Assembly (NCBI GenBank): GCA_964392365.1 | Contig: CAYMPH010000002.1 | Location: forward strand, 186,001-250,000 | Source: CAYMPH01 sp964392365 | GTDB taxonomy: Bacteria; Spirochaetota; UBA4802; UBA5550 | DNA: 64,000 bases | Reading direction: 5' to 3' | Shown here: positions 1-9,414 of the stretch, in pieces | Layout: the number at the start of each line of letters is the position of its first letter | Numbering within the stretch: position 1 is the stretch's first letter | Notes under the pieces: model-generated | Database searches by the model: none | The model's input: the letters and a program-made list of their open reading frames with translations, nothing else | Told to the model about the DNA's origin: nothing | Position numbers and translations under genes: made by a program

Positions 1-303
1 TATTTTATAATCAGAAATATGATATAGCCTTGATAGATTATTGGCTGCAATTTTTTCTTCAGATCCGAAAATTACCAGCTGGTAATATATTTTTGAATAT
101 GGGACTATATTCAGGTATTTATTTATTGTTTGATATTCATCGTGTGTTATAAAAATTACTGTTTTGAGAGGAGTTTGTTTTTTTTCAGATATGATTCTGT
201 CTATTTCAGCAGAGATATTGTCAGTTATTATGATATGGTAATCATTTTTATCGGGAAATGTTATCAATGATTCCGTCTGTTTTGAAATAATAACTGTTTT
301 CAT
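1..303 (-). CDS. Hypothetical protein, C-terminus cut by window edge
   Basis: Reading leftward from an ATG at 303, the frame stays open to base 1, so only the first 101 codons are visible. The start of the protein reads MKTVIISKQTESLITF and alternates short hydrophobic strands (HIIIT, TVIFIT, LVIFG) with charged helices, which suggests a small alpha/beta fold such as a receiver-like or Rossmann-like domain. No diagnostic motif is visible and I do not recognise the family. It diverges from the gene starting at 451, across a 147-bp AT-rich gap. The Shine-Dalgarno sequence is weak, so the start is uncertain. Confidence 0.55.
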   Translation of the reverse strand, partial: MKTVIISKQTESLITFPDKNDYHIIITDNISAEIDRIISEKKQTPLKTVIFITHDEYQTINKYLNIVPYSKIYYQLVIFGSEEKIAANNLSRLYHISDYKI

Positions 304-450
304 ATTTGTTTATCTATCACAATCATCTGCAGCAGTCAATAATTAATTTATTCTTGACTGTGAAAGTTTTATAAATAACATAACAGAATAAAATTCAAAA
401 TTATAAATACAATTAATATCAGTAATAAATGGGAAAAACCGGAGATTTGA

Positions 451-1275
451 ATGAATATACCAGATGCACTTGATCAGATCGGCGAATCTTTAATATCAGC
501 TCTTGAATATAAGCAATATCCGGTTGAAGCGCTGGAGAAATCACTTAATTATATTGATGAGATTTCTCAAAATCCTGAAATTATTTCTGAGTGTGAGAAG
601 TATTTTAAATCAGAAGAAAGCAGTTATGTGCTCTTTTATATTTCCAATACATTGTATAATTTAAAAACAAAGAGCCAGATAACTCTAAATCCGGAAACAA
701 TGAAATGGCTTACGAGTGTATGGAAGAATTTTATCAGCAGAAATAAAAAATATCAGGAAAAATATCCTCTTATCGATGAATATAGAAAAGAATTCGAGGC
801 ATTTTTTCCTGCTGGAAGTGTTTTTGTAAATCAGATAGAAAATGTTCAGTTTATTAAAGACAGATACATTAAGGTTAAAAATTCACAGGATCTCATCAAG
901 GGCCTTGAACAATTCCATCAATCTATTAATGAATTGAAAGGCTGGATGAAGCCAACTTACTTTTTTATGCTGGATTATTATTATGAAAGAAGACTTAAAA
1001 CCGGCCAGGATAATATCAATGCGGTTCTTCTTGAAAGGGAAGGCCTGTGGGGTTTCGGTGAAACGGGATATTCTTACGGAGAGATATCTGTAATGAATAC
1101 CCAGGCACTGGCATTCCTTGAAGGCATTTATCTTATTTTGAAAAAAACAGATACTTCAAAAAGAATTATCATACTGGACGGTAAACAGAAATTTTTAAGC
1201 GTTCCTGAAATATACAACCGTTATGTTGAAAGTCTCGCAGCATCAAAAAAAGAAATTGTAGGCATGAAGTCATAG
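451..1275 (+). CDS. Hypothetical protein, 274 residues
   Basis: An unrecognised soluble protein with no signal peptide or membrane segment. The start has a plausible ribosome-binding site (CCGGAGATTTG just before the ATG). The sequence is predicted mostly helical in its first 130 residues, with many Glu/Lys/Tyr. A more distinctive central part contains LEREGLWGFGETGYSYGE (about residues 197-215). It lies 115 bp upstream of a putative zinc peptidase in the same direction and may be co-expressed with it. Codon use matches the neighbours. No function can be given from sequence alone. Confidence 0.7.
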   Translation: MNIPDALDQIGESLISALEYKQYPVEALEKSLNYIDEISQNPEIISECEKYFKSEESSYVLFYISNTLYNLKTKSQITLNPETMKWLTSVWKNFISRNKKYQEKYPLIDEYRKEFEAFFPAGSVFVNQIENVQFIKDRYIKVKNSQDLIKGLEQFHQSINELKGWMKPTYFFMLDYYYERRLKTGQDNINAVLLEREGLWGFGETGYSYGEISVMNTQALAFLEGIYLILKKTDTSKRIIILDGKQKFLSVPEIYNRYVESLAASKKEIVGMKS

Positions 1276-1390
1276 GATCTTTGCTGATAATTTAATAATA
1301 AATATTTGCCATAGAGGCGCAGAATTACTGAATTTTTTATACCGTTTTTCTTAATAAAGTGAAATAGTGATTTTAAAAATTTAATAAAGG

Positions 1391-2377
1391 TTGTTATATA
1401 CTTTGAAAATAGATCAATCAAGTCTTGACGCTTTATATGAAATCATCAAAATTAATAATGAAATAAAATCTGATGATGAAAATTTTATTTTTTTGTTAAA
1501 CTCCACTGCATATAGAGAATTAAGAAATGATAAAATTGACAGATATTCTATTGATTCTATGAAAAATGTGATTAACTCATATATTCATTTCAAACTGGAT
1601 AATCAATCAGAACAGGATCGCAAATTTACAAATAGCAGGCTGCAGACATTTGAGGAAAATTATAAAAAACATAATCCGGATATTGCTAAAATTATTGTTA
1701 AAAGCAAAATTTATGCTTTCAATTATCTTCCAGCTGGTTTTAATTATGTTGAACCAACAATTGCCCTGGCGGTTTTACTTCTTGATCACGAACTTGGCTG
1801 GTGTTTAGGCAATTGTATAATATTAAATTATACAAACTTTTATGATTATAACGATTTTAATCAGAATTTAATTGCTCATGAGCTGCATCATTTTTTTGCT
1901 GCACAGATCCGCAATAAAAATAAAGATCATATATTCGATGATAAAATTTCCGGGGGTATTTATATTTTCATATTACAAATGGCAAATGAAGGCATTGCTA
2001 ATCTGATAACTATACCGTATGCACTGGAATTTCCTGAAAAGGTCGGTTATCACGGAGAGAAAATTATTTCGCAGTATAAGTCAGTAAATGAGAACTTCAG
2101 GAATTTTAATAATATAATAACTGCGAATATAAATGATTTTGAAACTATGTTTAAAGAATTAACAAATTTGAGAAAACGTCCTTTTGTATTTCATACTTTA
2201 TCTTATTTTATAATTAATAAAATATATACTGCATTTGGAAAAGAAACTATATTCGAAATAACTGAATATCCTTTAAGGATTTTAGGATTTTATAATAAAG
2301 CAGTAGAATTTTTAAATGAAGATGATTCATTTCTGATAAATAAAGATTTCATATCTATTCTGGATAAAGTTAATTAA
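1391..2377 (+). CDS. Putative zinc-dependent peptidase (DUF5700-like)
   Basis: A 328-residue protein with a clear HEXXH metalloprotease motif (HELHH near residue 165). It is followed about 40 residues later by MANEGIANL, whose Glu could be the third zinc ligand of a gluzincin-type site. This layout matches the DUF5700 group of putative zinc-dependent peptidases as I know it. No signal peptide is visible, so it would act in the cytoplasm unless the start is wrong. The first codon is TTG after AAAGG; a second in-frame TTG lies four codons downstream. Substrate is unknown. The catalytic motif is seen directly; the family name is from memory. Confidence 0.7.
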   Translation: MLYTLKIDQSSLDALYEIIKINNEIKSDDENFIFLLNSTAYRELRNDKIDRYSIDSMKNVINSYIHFKLDNQSEQDRKFTNSRLQTFEENYKKHNPDIAKIIVKSKIYAFNYLPAGFNYVEPTIALAVLLLDHELGWCLGNCIILNYTNFYDYNDFNQNLIAHELHHFFAAQIRNKNKDHIFDDKISGGIYIFILQMANEGIANLITIPYALEFPEKVGYHGEKIISQYKSVNENFRNFNNIITANINDFETMFKELTNLRKRPFVFHTLSYFIINKIYTAFGKETIFEITEYPLRILGFYNKAVEFLNEDDSFLINKDFISILDKVN

Positions 2378-2545
2378 CACAGCTAGAGAAATGATTAGAA
2401 CACACTTGCTTTAAAAATGAGAGTCTATTGATTCACCCTGGGATATAAGACATCGCCTGTGCTGAAATGACATTAAATATACAATTAAAATTTTTAACTA
2501 CTATAATATGTTGATTTGTTAAGTGCCAAATTACAGGATGTCCTC

Positions 2546-3487
2546 ATGACTTCAGAAATAATAACAATAACTGTTCCGGATGATAATCAGATCGATAGAC
2601 TTGATCTGTTCATTACCGCGAATCTGGATCTCGATCTGTCGAGAAGCTATATACAGAAGCTGATTAAAAAAAGTGCTGTTACTTTTAATGGGAAAATTGC
2701 CAAGGCTAATCTCTCTCTGAAACCGGGTGATGAAATCGTAATTGAAATTCCTGAGCCGGAAAAGCTTCTCCTGGAACCTGAAGATATTCCTCTGGATATT
2801 GTGTACCAGGATGAATATCTTGCCGTAATTAATAAACAGCCCGGACTCGTAGTTCATCCCGGGCTCGGTAACATGACAGGAACGCTCGTCAGCGCACTTT
2901 TGTTTCACTTAAAGGATCTGTCTTCAATCGGCGGAGTTGAGAGGCCGGGAATAGTTCACAGGCTCGACCGCGATACTTCCGGACTTATGGTGATTGCAAA
3001 AAATGATCAGGCGCACAAATTTTTAACAAATGAGTTTGCCGAGCGGAAAGTAATAAAAAGATATACTGCAATTGTCAAGGGTAAGCCTTTAAAAGAAACA
3101 GGTATAATTGATCTGCCTATTGGAAGGCATGCTAAATACGGCAGGAAAATGACTATTGCAGAAGAGGGCGGACGGAATGCTGTTACAGAATATAAAATTG
3201 TAAAAATATGGAATCACAAAAGTTCTGTTTTTTCTCTGCTGGATATAACTCTGCACACGGGTAGAACTCATCAGATCAGAGTTCATCTTTCTTCACTTGG
3301 AATGCCTGTTCTTGGAGATCCGATCTATTCTAAAAAACCGGAAAAATACAATATTCCTTATTTATTGCTTCAATCGAAATATTTATCCTTCAGACATCCA
3401 TCTAATAGTGAATATATTGAATTTGCAATTCCTCTTGCAGATCACATCCAGCAATTTATTGATAAAATTGAGAAGATGAATCAGTAA
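2546..3487 (+). CDS. rluD: RluA/RluD-family rRNA pseudouridine synthase
   Basis: Converts specific uridines in RNA to pseudouridine; RluD of E. coli acts on helix 69 of 23S rRNA. The 313-residue protein has an N-terminal S4 RNA-binding domain (SRSYIQKLIKKSAVTFNGK). The catalytic domain has the family signature GIVHRLDRDTSGLMV, whose second Asp is the catalytic residue, and the later motif TGRTHQIRVHL. I chose the ATG at 2546 because an AGGA box lies just upstream; the frame could open at a TTG at 2516. The stop overlaps the end of convergent trpS by 7 bp. RluD rather than RluC/RluA is suggested by the S4 domain and length, but not proven. Confidence 0.88.
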   Translation: MTSEIITITVPDDNQIDRLDLFITANLDLDLSRSYIQKLIKKSAVTFNGKIAKANLSLKPGDEIVIEIPEPEKLLLEPEDIPLDIVYQDEYLAVINKQPGLVVHPGLGNMTGTLVSALLFHLKDLSSIGGVERPGIVHRLDRDTSGLMVIAKNDQAHKFLTNEFAERKVIKRYTAIVKGKPLKETGIIDLPIGRHAKYGRKMTIAEEGGRNAVTEYKIVKIWNHKSSVFSLLDITLHTGRTHQIRVHLSSLGMPVLGDPIYSKKPEKYNIPYLLLQSKYLSFRHPSNSEYIEFAIPLADHIQQFIDKIEKMNQ

Positions 3488-4449
3488 TTAATTCCTGTAG
3501 CATTTTTAACTTTTGCCATAGTGATGGCGGCTTCTGCTCTTGTCTTAACTGCACCTTTGTTCAGAATGTTTTTTACTTCGCCTATATCGCCTGCAAGTGC
3601 GGATCTTTTTTCCCTGAATGGCCTGAAATATTCCCAGATAAGCCCGAGCAGTTCTTTTTTTATATCCCCGTAGCCGGTCCCGCCTTTTAAATATCTGTCT
3701 CGAAGATTTTCAATTTTTTCTTTATCAGCAAAGAGCCTGTATAGAGCAAACAGATTGCATTTCTCAGGATCTTTCGGATCTTCAACAGGAGTTGAGTCTG
3801 TTACAATGCCCATAACTTTTTTCTTTAAACTTTTTTCATCTTCAAAAATGTTAATTGCATTCCCGTAACTTTTAGACATTTTCTGACCGTCAGTTCCAGG
3901 GATCACTGCAATATCATCTGCAATCATCGGCTCCGGAATCGTGAAAATTTCTCCAAACTGGTTGTTGAATCTTTCTGCTATGTCTCTGGTGATTTCAATA
4001 TGCTGCTTCTGGTCTTTTCCAACCGGAACTATGTCGGCATTATAAAGCAGTATATCTGCAGCCATCAGAATCGGATATGTGTATAATCCGCAATTTGGTA
4101 TAATTCCGCGCGCAACCTTATCCTTGAAGCTGTGACTTCTTTCAAGCAGGCCAAGAGATGTATGGCAGGATAATATCCAGGAAAGTTCATTAACCTCTGG
4201 AACGTCAGACTGAACCCAGAAGTGTGCTTTATCCGGATCAAGTCCGAGAGCAAGAAAATCTAGAGCAGCTCCAATTGTATTAGCTGCAAGTTCTTTCCCG
4301 TCGCTGACTGTTGTCATTGCATGGTAGTTTACAATGAAGCAGAAAAGCTCGTTGTCGTTCTGGAACTCGATCATGCGTTTCATCATTGCAAAATAATTGC
4401 CTATATGAAGCGTTCCTGACGGCTGTATGCCGGAGAGTATTCTCTTCAT
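3481..4449 (-). CDS. trpS: Tryptophanyl-tRNA synthetase
   Basis: Class I aminoacyl-tRNA synthetase charging tRNA-Trp; its substrate tRNA gene is also in this window at 61.3 kb. At 322 residues it has the usual bacterial TrpRS length. It carries the HIGH-like motif in PSGTLHIGNYF (residues 10-20) and KMSKS at 190-194. The TrpRS-typical GKDQKQHIEITRDIAERFN is also present. The start is preceded by CAGGAG at good spacing. It converges on rluD with overlapping ends and no terminator hairpin between them. Upstream lies a palindromic repeat (4508-4646) rather than an obvious leader. Confidence 0.97.
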   Translation of the reverse strand: MKRILSGIQPSGTLHIGNYFAMMKRMIEFQNDNELFCFIVNYHAMTTVSDGKELAANTIGAALDFLALGLDPDKAHFWVQSDVPEVNELSWILSCHTSLGLLERSHSFKDKVARGIIPNCGLYTYPILMAADILLYNADIVPVGKDQKQHIEITRDIAERFNNQFGEIFTIPEPMIADDIAVIPGTDGQKMSKSYGNAINIFEDEKSLKKKVMGIVTDSTPVEDPKDPEKCNLFALYRLFADKEKIENLRDRYLKGGTGYGDIKKELLGLIWEYFRPFREKRSALAGDIGEVKNILNKGAVKTRAEAAITMAKVKNATGINY

Positions 4450-4507
4450 TTGTATTCTCCTGGAAATATATATTAAACTGCTGAAATTGATATTCTATTT
4501 ATGATTT

Positions 4508-4646
4508 TGTCATTCCCGCGCAGGCGATGGCCTGCACCCTCGGGTGAATCCATTATTTTAATAAAATGGATATATATGTAATAATGTATTTGTATTTTGA
4601 CAATTACATCTAAAATGTCTGGATCCCCGCATTCGCGAGAATGACA
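4508..4646. repeat. Dispersed repeat with TGTCATTC/GAATGACA ends, copy 1
   Basis: A 139-bp intergenic element bounded by the inverted ends TGTCATTC and GAATGACA. It contains GCGATGGC...GGTGAATCCAT near one end and CTGGATCCCCG near the other. A shorter relative with the same landmarks is at 35246-35328. This is a non-coding, MITE-like intergenic repeat. It fills much of the gap between trpS and the gene at 4785. Confidence 0.75.
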
Positions 4647-4784
4647 TGCTTCCTGAAATCTTTCATATCAACAAAAATATTAATAACAATCGAGTCAATA
4701 AAAATTTTACTTGAAGAATTTTCATTGAAAATTTATTATATATTTATTAATAATAATTTGATATAATTAAAAAATGGAGGATTT

Positions 4785-5024
4785 ATGAAAATTACACCTA
4801 ATGTTGGAACTGAAGACAAACTTATCAGAATACTTGTTGGACTTTCGTTGATTGTAAATATCATTGTTTTATATCCAATAGCTATAGGATGGATTATTCT
4901 TCTTGCTGTTGCCGGAATAGCCGTGCTGCTTACAGCATATTTCAGCTTCTGTTCACTTTATCTGCCTTTTGGGATAACAACACTGAATTGTAAATGTGAC
5001 GACAGTAAGGCTGAGACAAAATGA
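4785..5024 (+). CDS. DUF2892 (YgaP-like) small membrane protein
   Basis: A 79-residue protein starting MKITPNVGTEDKLIRILVGL, the typical opening of DUF2892 membrane proteins. Two adjacent hydrophobic helices (about 18-36 and 38-56) follow, then a short Cys-containing tail (NCKCDD). The ribosome-binding site GGAGG is clear. It overlaps the next gene, an MBL hydrolase, by 4 bp (ATGA), so the two are translationally coupled. DUF2892 domains occur with rhodanese and sulfur or thiol-related MBL proteins in other bacteria, but no specific reaction can be assigned here. Confidence 0.85.
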   Translation: MKITPNVGTEDKLIRILVGLSLIVNIIVLYPIAIGWIILLAVAGIAVLLTAYFSFCSLYLPFGITTLNCKCDDSKAETK

Positions 5025-5746
5025 AAAAAGTATTAAAGATAACGGCAATAGTAATAGGTTCTCTTGCAGCTGTTTTTCTGGCAGTTAATGTTTATCTTTA
5101 TAAGTTTTATTTAACAGCTGTTGATACAGGAAAAGTTTATAATAATCTTTATGCAGTTAAGACAACAATGGTTGATTTTTTTGTATATAGTGACGGCGAA
5201 AATTATATTGCATTTGATGCAGGACTTGATCAATCATCGGTAGAATCTGAAATGAAAAAATTGAACATTGACCCGATGAAGATTTCCCATGTTTTTTTAT
5301 CCCATTCAGATTCAGATCACGTTGGCGGTATTACAGCTTTTAAAAATGCAAAGGTGTATATATCAAAAGCTGAAGAGCCTTTTATCACTGAGAAAAAACT
5401 GAGGAAAACTTTCTTTGGCGAGAAATTCAATAAGCTGAACGTTAAATATACAGCATTTAATGACAGAGACATTTTTCAGATCGGGAAAATAAAAGTAAAA
5501 GCTGTTGTAAATCCGGGGCATACTGAAGGCTCAACAACATTTATTGTAAATGATTCTATTATGATAACAGGTGATATACTGATTTTAAAAAAGGGCAGGG
5601 CTGAAGTTCTTGATATATTTAATATGGACTCGCCCCTTGCATTAAAATCAATAAAAATGCTTGGTGAAATGAGCGGGGATGTTGAAATTTTATGCACGTC
5701 ACACAGCGGATGTTCAACTGATATAAAAAAAGTTTTCGGGAAGTAG
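5021..5746 (+). CDS. Membrane-anchored MBL-fold metallohydrolase
   Basis: A 241-residue metallo-beta-lactamase-fold hydrolase with an N-terminal hydrophobic anchor (residues 5-28), so the catalytic domain probably faces the periplasm. The metal motif HxHxDH appears as HSDSDHVGG (second His replaced by Asp). It is followed by NPGHTEGST, ITGDIL and a C-terminal TSHSG His, giving an almost complete set of metal ligands. It is coupled by a 4-bp overlap to the DUF2892 protein upstream. The family covers thiolesterases, lactonases and nucleases, and the substrate cannot be deduced. A bidirectional terminator follows. Confidence 0.85.
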   Translation: MKKVLKITAIVIGSLAAVFLAVNVYLYKFYLTAVDTGKVYNNLYAVKTTMVDFFVYSDGENYIAFDAGLDQSSVESEMKKLNIDPMKISHVFLSHSDSDHVGGITAFKNAKVYISKAEEPFITEKKLRKTFFGEKFNKLNVKYTAFNDRDIFQIGKIKVKAVVNPGHTEGSTTFIVNDSIMITGDILILKKGRAEVLDIFNMDSPLALKSIKMLGEMSGDVEILCTSHSGCSTDIKKVFGK

Positions 5747-5761
5747 CGCTTAGCCCGCCAC

Positions 5762-5798
5762 AAAAAAAAGAGACCGCCTTTCAGCAGTCTCTTTTTTT
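5762..5798. terminator. Bidirectional terminator between MBL gene and flgE
   Basis: A-run plus GAGAC (5762-5774) pairs with GTCTC plus T-run (5787-5798) around a 12-nt loop. The run of T on each strand serves the plus-strand MBL gene and the minus-strand hook operon. Confidence 0.88.
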
Positions 5799-5818
5799 AT
5801 TTCAAGCTATATTATATC

Positions 5819-7186
5819 TTACCTTTTCAATCCTAGAAGTTCCTGTAACATCTGATCTGAAGTCTGAATTGTTTTTGAGTTTGCCTGGAATCCTCTTTGT
5901 GTTACAATCATATCTGTGAACTGATCTGAAAGATCCACATTCGACATCTCAAGTGCACCTGCTATAATCTTGCCTCTGCCTGCCTGGCCTGCAGGACCAA
6001 GATTTGCTGCACCGGAGTTGTTGGATACTTCATATATGTTGTCGCCTGCTGCTGTTAATCCCTGAGGGTTGGTGAAAACAGACATTGCAACTTTTCCAAC
6101 TGACTGTTTTGTTCCATTTGAATATACGCCTGTAATCAATCCTGAATTGTCAATATTAAATGACTCCATATAACCCATATTGTATCCGTCCTGCTCAACG
6201 GCTTTGGTTGTTGAAGGGGAGGAGAACTGTGTTATACCTTCAAGAAGCCCTGCTTTTCCGAGATTAAAACTTATTGATCGGACATTCGGATCGCCTGCAA
6301 CACGGAATTTTGCCTGAACAAGAAGTTCACCCTGATTTGCTTCATCAGGTGAAGACTCATCACCTACTGATACGAGCCTTCCATCAGGAGAAAATTTAAG
6401 ATTCATTCTTGAAGTTGTGTTCGCGTTGTTGCCCTGGGTTTCAATATCAAGAATTAGGGGTGAAGCCGCATCTGATACAGCAGCAGATGCTGTCCACTGG
6501 TTAGTTCCGGTTTTCCAGAATGTGAGAGTCATTCTGTGTGTATCGCCCTTTTTATCATATACGTCAATATTTGTTGTTACTCCTGCTGAAGATCTCATCT
6601 TACCGGTTGCGTTTGGAGATACTATTGAAGTCCTTGAATCAAGATTGCATTTATATCTGACATTATTTGTTTCTTTCGCTTCAACCTTGCTGTACACAGG
6701 TATAACCAGATCCTGTGTTGCTCCGCCGTTATCTCTTACTATCATTTCGCCTTTAGCATTTTTTTCAGCCATATATCCCTGAACCTTGAGACCGCTTGCA
6801 GGATTGACAAGACTGCCGTTTTTATCCAGGCCGAAAGTTCCGGATCTTGTATAGAATTTTTTATCACCGTCAGATACAATAAAAAAACCGTCACCTGATA
6901 TTGCAAGGTCTGTCTGATTTCCGGTAGTCTGGAGGCTTCCCTGTGTGAAAATTCTGTCTATAGAAGCTATAGTCATTCCGAGACCTATCTGTTTCGGGTT
7001 GACGCCTCCTTTGTTTTCTTCCGGTTTCGCAGCGCCGGCAATTGTCTGCGAGAGCATATCCTGGAAAGTGACTCTGCTTGATTTAAATCCGTAAGTGTTG
7101 ACATTGGATATGTTGTTTCCGATAACATCCATTCTTGTCTGGTGATTTTTTAAGCCGGAAACGCCGGAAAAAAGTGATCGCATCAT
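5819..7186 (-). CDS. flgE: Flagellar hook protein FlgE
   Basis: Structural subunit of the flagellar hook. The 455-residue protein has the N-terminal rod/hook motif (MMRSLFSGVSGLKNHQTRMD, IGNNISNVNTYGFK), the FlgE core, and the C-terminal ALEMSNVDLS...MIVTQRGFQANSKTIQT coiled-coil signature. Notably it has Lys167 (in VIPVYSK) and Cys180 (in RYKCNLDSR), 13 residues apart. This is the spacing of Lys165/Cys178, which form the self-catalysed lysinoalanine cross-link in Treponema denticola FlgE. This supports spirochaete origin and a covalently cross-linked hook. Last gene of fliK-flgD-flgE, ending at the terminator at 5762-5798. Confidence 0.97.
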   Translation of the reverse strand: MMRSLFSGVSGLKNHQTRMDVIGNNISNVNTYGFKSSRVTFQDMLSQTIAGAAKPEENKGGVNPKQIGLGMTIASIDRIFTQGSLQTTGNQTDLAISGDGFFIVSDGDKKFYTRSGTFGLDKNGSLVNPASGLKVQGYMAEKNAKGEMIVRDNGGATQDLVIPVYSKVEAKETNNVRYKCNLDSRTSIVSPNATGKMRSSAGVTTNIDVYDKKGDTHRMTLTFWKTGTNQWTASAAVSDAASPLILDIETQGNNANTTSRMNLKFSPDGRLVSVGDESSPDEANQGELLVQAKFRVAGDPNVRSISFNLGKAGLLEGITQFSSPSTTKAVEQDGYNMGYMESFNIDNSGLITGVYSNGTKQSVGKVAMSVFTNPQGLTAAGDNIYEVSNNSGAANLGPAGQAGRGKIIAGALEMSNVDLSDQFTDMIVTQRGFQANSKTIQTSDQMLQELLGLKR

Positions 7187-7207
7187 AACGGCAGAACTCC
7201 TATTGTT

Positions 7208-7735
7208 TTATTTACTTGCTTCAGTTTTTTTATTGAGATTTATATTTAAATTCGGCTCATTCTTTGAGCTGTTTGAATTAGTTTGTTCGGGAGCGTGCAC
7301 TGCGTGAACATTGCTCAGCGGCACTTCCTCCTTGCCAACCATGAGAATAGCCTGATCATCTGAAAATTTTACAGAATTAACTGTACCGCTTGTTCTCTTG
7401 CTTGTTGCTGTATCGTATGCATCTATTCTCTTCCCGAGAAGAGAGTAGGCTTCGCTCGCCTGGGAATTTCTGGTCATGCTTTTTATTTCTTTGTTCATAT
7501 TTGTCATCTGCTCTAGAGATGAGAACTGCGCCATCTGAGCAATGAATTCCTTGTCACCTTTAGGCTGAGTCGGGTCCTGATGTTTCAGCTCGGTAATAAG
7601 CAGCTTTATAAATGAATCTTTTCCCATCTGCTGTTTCTCGCCGGCTTTTTTTATGTTAAGTCTTTTATTGACGATATTCGATTCTCTTTCAGCTCTCTGA
7701 ATATCGGCTGATGACATTTTCCCAAGTTCCATCAA
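7208..7735 (-). CDS. flgD: Hook-capping protein FlgD
   Basis: Scaffold needed for polymerisation of FlgE at the hook tip. The 175-residue protein has the conserved FlgD N-terminal region MGKDSFIKLLITELKHQDP...FIAQMAQFSSLEQM, which is the family signature. A short C-terminal part (YSLLGKRIDAYD...) follows, and the larger Ig-like C-terminal domain of enteric FlgD is absent, as in other short FlgD proteins. The first two codons are both Met (7735 or 7732). It lies 10 bp downstream of fliK and 21 bp upstream of flgE, so the three genes form one operon. The Lys/Asn/Ser-rich tail is probably disordered. Confidence 0.95.
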   Translation of the reverse strand: MMELGKMSSADIQRAERESNIVNKRLNIKKAGEKQQMGKDSFIKLLITELKHQDPTQPKGDKEFIAQMAQFSSLEQMTNMNKEIKSMTRNSQASEAYSLLGKRIDAYDTATSKRTSGTVNSVKFSDDQAILMVGKEEVPLSNVHAVHAPEQTNSNSSKNEPNLNINLNKKTEASK

Positions 7736-7745
7736 TTCCTCCGGA

Positions 7746-9230
7746 TTAAATAATCATGTTTACTGAGCCGTTATGTTTTGGAACGGTTTCAGTATTTTCA
7801 TATTCTTCTGCATTTAAAGCTGAAAGACCTGTATTAACTTTAATGTCTTTACCCTTTTCTTTATTATCGAACGGTTTGCCCTGTTCTTTAACATTTACCT
7901 GAAATTCTCCGACAGAAATTCCGGATTCTTCAAGCTGCGATTTAACAAAATCAAGATTCTGGATCAGAAGTTCTTTTGCTTCATTTGTTTCAACAAGGAA
8001 CTTGCCTTTTACAATACCCTGTTCAAGTCCGATATTAACATTTACAGAGCCGAGTTCTTTTGGATTTAATTTGAAAATAAAGCTGCCATTTTTTGAATCC
8101 TGGACTGAAATTTTAGCTTTATCAATTATCTGCTGCAGCTGTTCAAAAAAAGCCTCTCTGCCTTTTGGAGTTTGTGAAGCTGTTAAAGCTTTTTTCATCG
8201 TAGAGCTGTTTCTTTCAAGCAGGGTATTCATGCTGCTCATGGCATCATCGGATGAGTTTTTCATTGTAACGGTTTTTTTAGGCAATTCAGAAATCTCCGG
8301 AGTCCTGATCAGCACATCGGATAAAGCTGACGCTTTCTCTGAATTGCGGATTTCATCTTTAATGTTTCTGCCTTTAGTTTTTTCAATAACTTCAGATACT
8401 AAAGATGTAAGATTTTTAATGAGAACTTTATCCAGCATTTTCATATCAGACATTTTTTCTGCAGCTGATTCCAGTTGAAGAAGCGCTTTTTTTATTCTTT
8501 CAGGGTCGTTTCCCCGTGAGCCGTTTTTGAAAAAATCCTGAAGATTATTTAAAGATGCTTTGACATCTTTATCTAAAATGCTGCTTGAACTGTTTTGAAT
8601 TACGTTTAATAATGAATTTATTTTTTCAAATTGTAAACCCTGGTCGTTCTTTTTAGTCTCATTATTGACATCAAATTTTTCAATTTTTTTCAGAACTGAC
8701 TTTTCAGTTGTAAAAATAATTTTAGTATCTTCAGGGATAATTTTATTTAAATCAATCAGATTGTCCTGTTTATTTAATTCTTTGGTGTTTATTTCAGGCG
8801 GTTGTGTTTTTTTATCCAGTCTGTTTTCGCTGTTTTTATTATTTATTGCTATTATATTTTCATCATCTGATTTAGTTATAATCTCAGTTACATTGAAAAG
8901 AGCTCCGGCATTATATGGCTTAATGCTGTCATCTGCATTTTCTTTTTCTTCATAAAAAGGCTCATCATTTTCTGAAATTGCTTTATTGTCATCAAAATCA
9001 AATTCAGATGGGCTGTTGCTGACTGCATTGAGATTCTGGTCTGCAGTGTTATTTAATGATTCAGCACCTTTTTTGAAAGAACCTTCATCATCATTTTTTG
9101 ATATCCTTGAAGAGAGCATATCCATGAAACTCATTGCATAAGATGAATTAGTATCTTTAAATGTTTCAGGAAAAGATTCTGGAGCCTTAACCTGTTTTAG
9201 TGATAAAATATTCAATCCGAGCATATTCAC
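7746..9230 (-). CDS. fliK: Flagellar hook-length control protein FliK
   Basis: Secreted molecular ruler that sets hook length and switches export specificity. The 494-residue protein has a long, low-complexity, poorly conserved N-terminal part rich in Asn/Asp/Glu/Lys, as expected for FliK. The C-terminal hook-length domain reads FIFKLNPKELGSVNVNI...LLIQNLDFVKSQLEESGISV (residues about 385-450), close to the Flg_hook consensus. It is first of three hook genes in the order known in Treponema (where FliK was called Tap1). The start could be codon 1 or the Met at codon 3. Upstream lies a repeat-rich gap. Confidence 0.93.
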   Translation of the reverse strand: MNMLGLNILSLKQVKAPESFPETFKDTNSSYAMSFMDMLSSRISKNDDEGSFKKGAESLNNTADQNLNAVSNSPSEFDFDDNKAISENDEPFYEEKENADDSIKPYNAGALFNVTEIITKSDDENIIAINNKNSENRLDKKTQPPEINTKELNKQDNLIDLNKIIPEDTKIIFTTEKSVLKKIEKFDVNNETKKNDQGLQFEKINSLLNVIQNSSSSILDKDVKASLNNLQDFFKNGSRGNDPERIKKALLQLESAAEKMSDMKMLDKVLIKNLTSLVSEVIEKTKGRNIKDEIRNSEKASALSDVLIRTPEISELPKKTVTMKNSSDDAMSSMNTLLERNSSTMKKALTASQTPKGREAFFEQLQQIIDKAKISVQDSKNGSFIFKLNPKELGSVNVNIGLEQGIVKGKFLVETNEAKELLIQNLDFVKSQLEESGISVGEFQVNVKEQGKPFDNKEKGKDIKVNTGLSALNAEEYENTETVPKHNGSVNMII

Positions 9231-9414
9231 CGTTTCTAATTAATTTTAATAAGTATCTTTATATTTATATCGATCAAATTTAAAAATAACTGAATGTAAA
9301 TTGATTTCAATTGAGCATTAATTTGATTATTTTTTTACATAGAGATTCAGGATTTGATGCGACATAATGCATTTGATGAGACATAATATATTATTTCCGG
9401 GGAATTATCGATAA

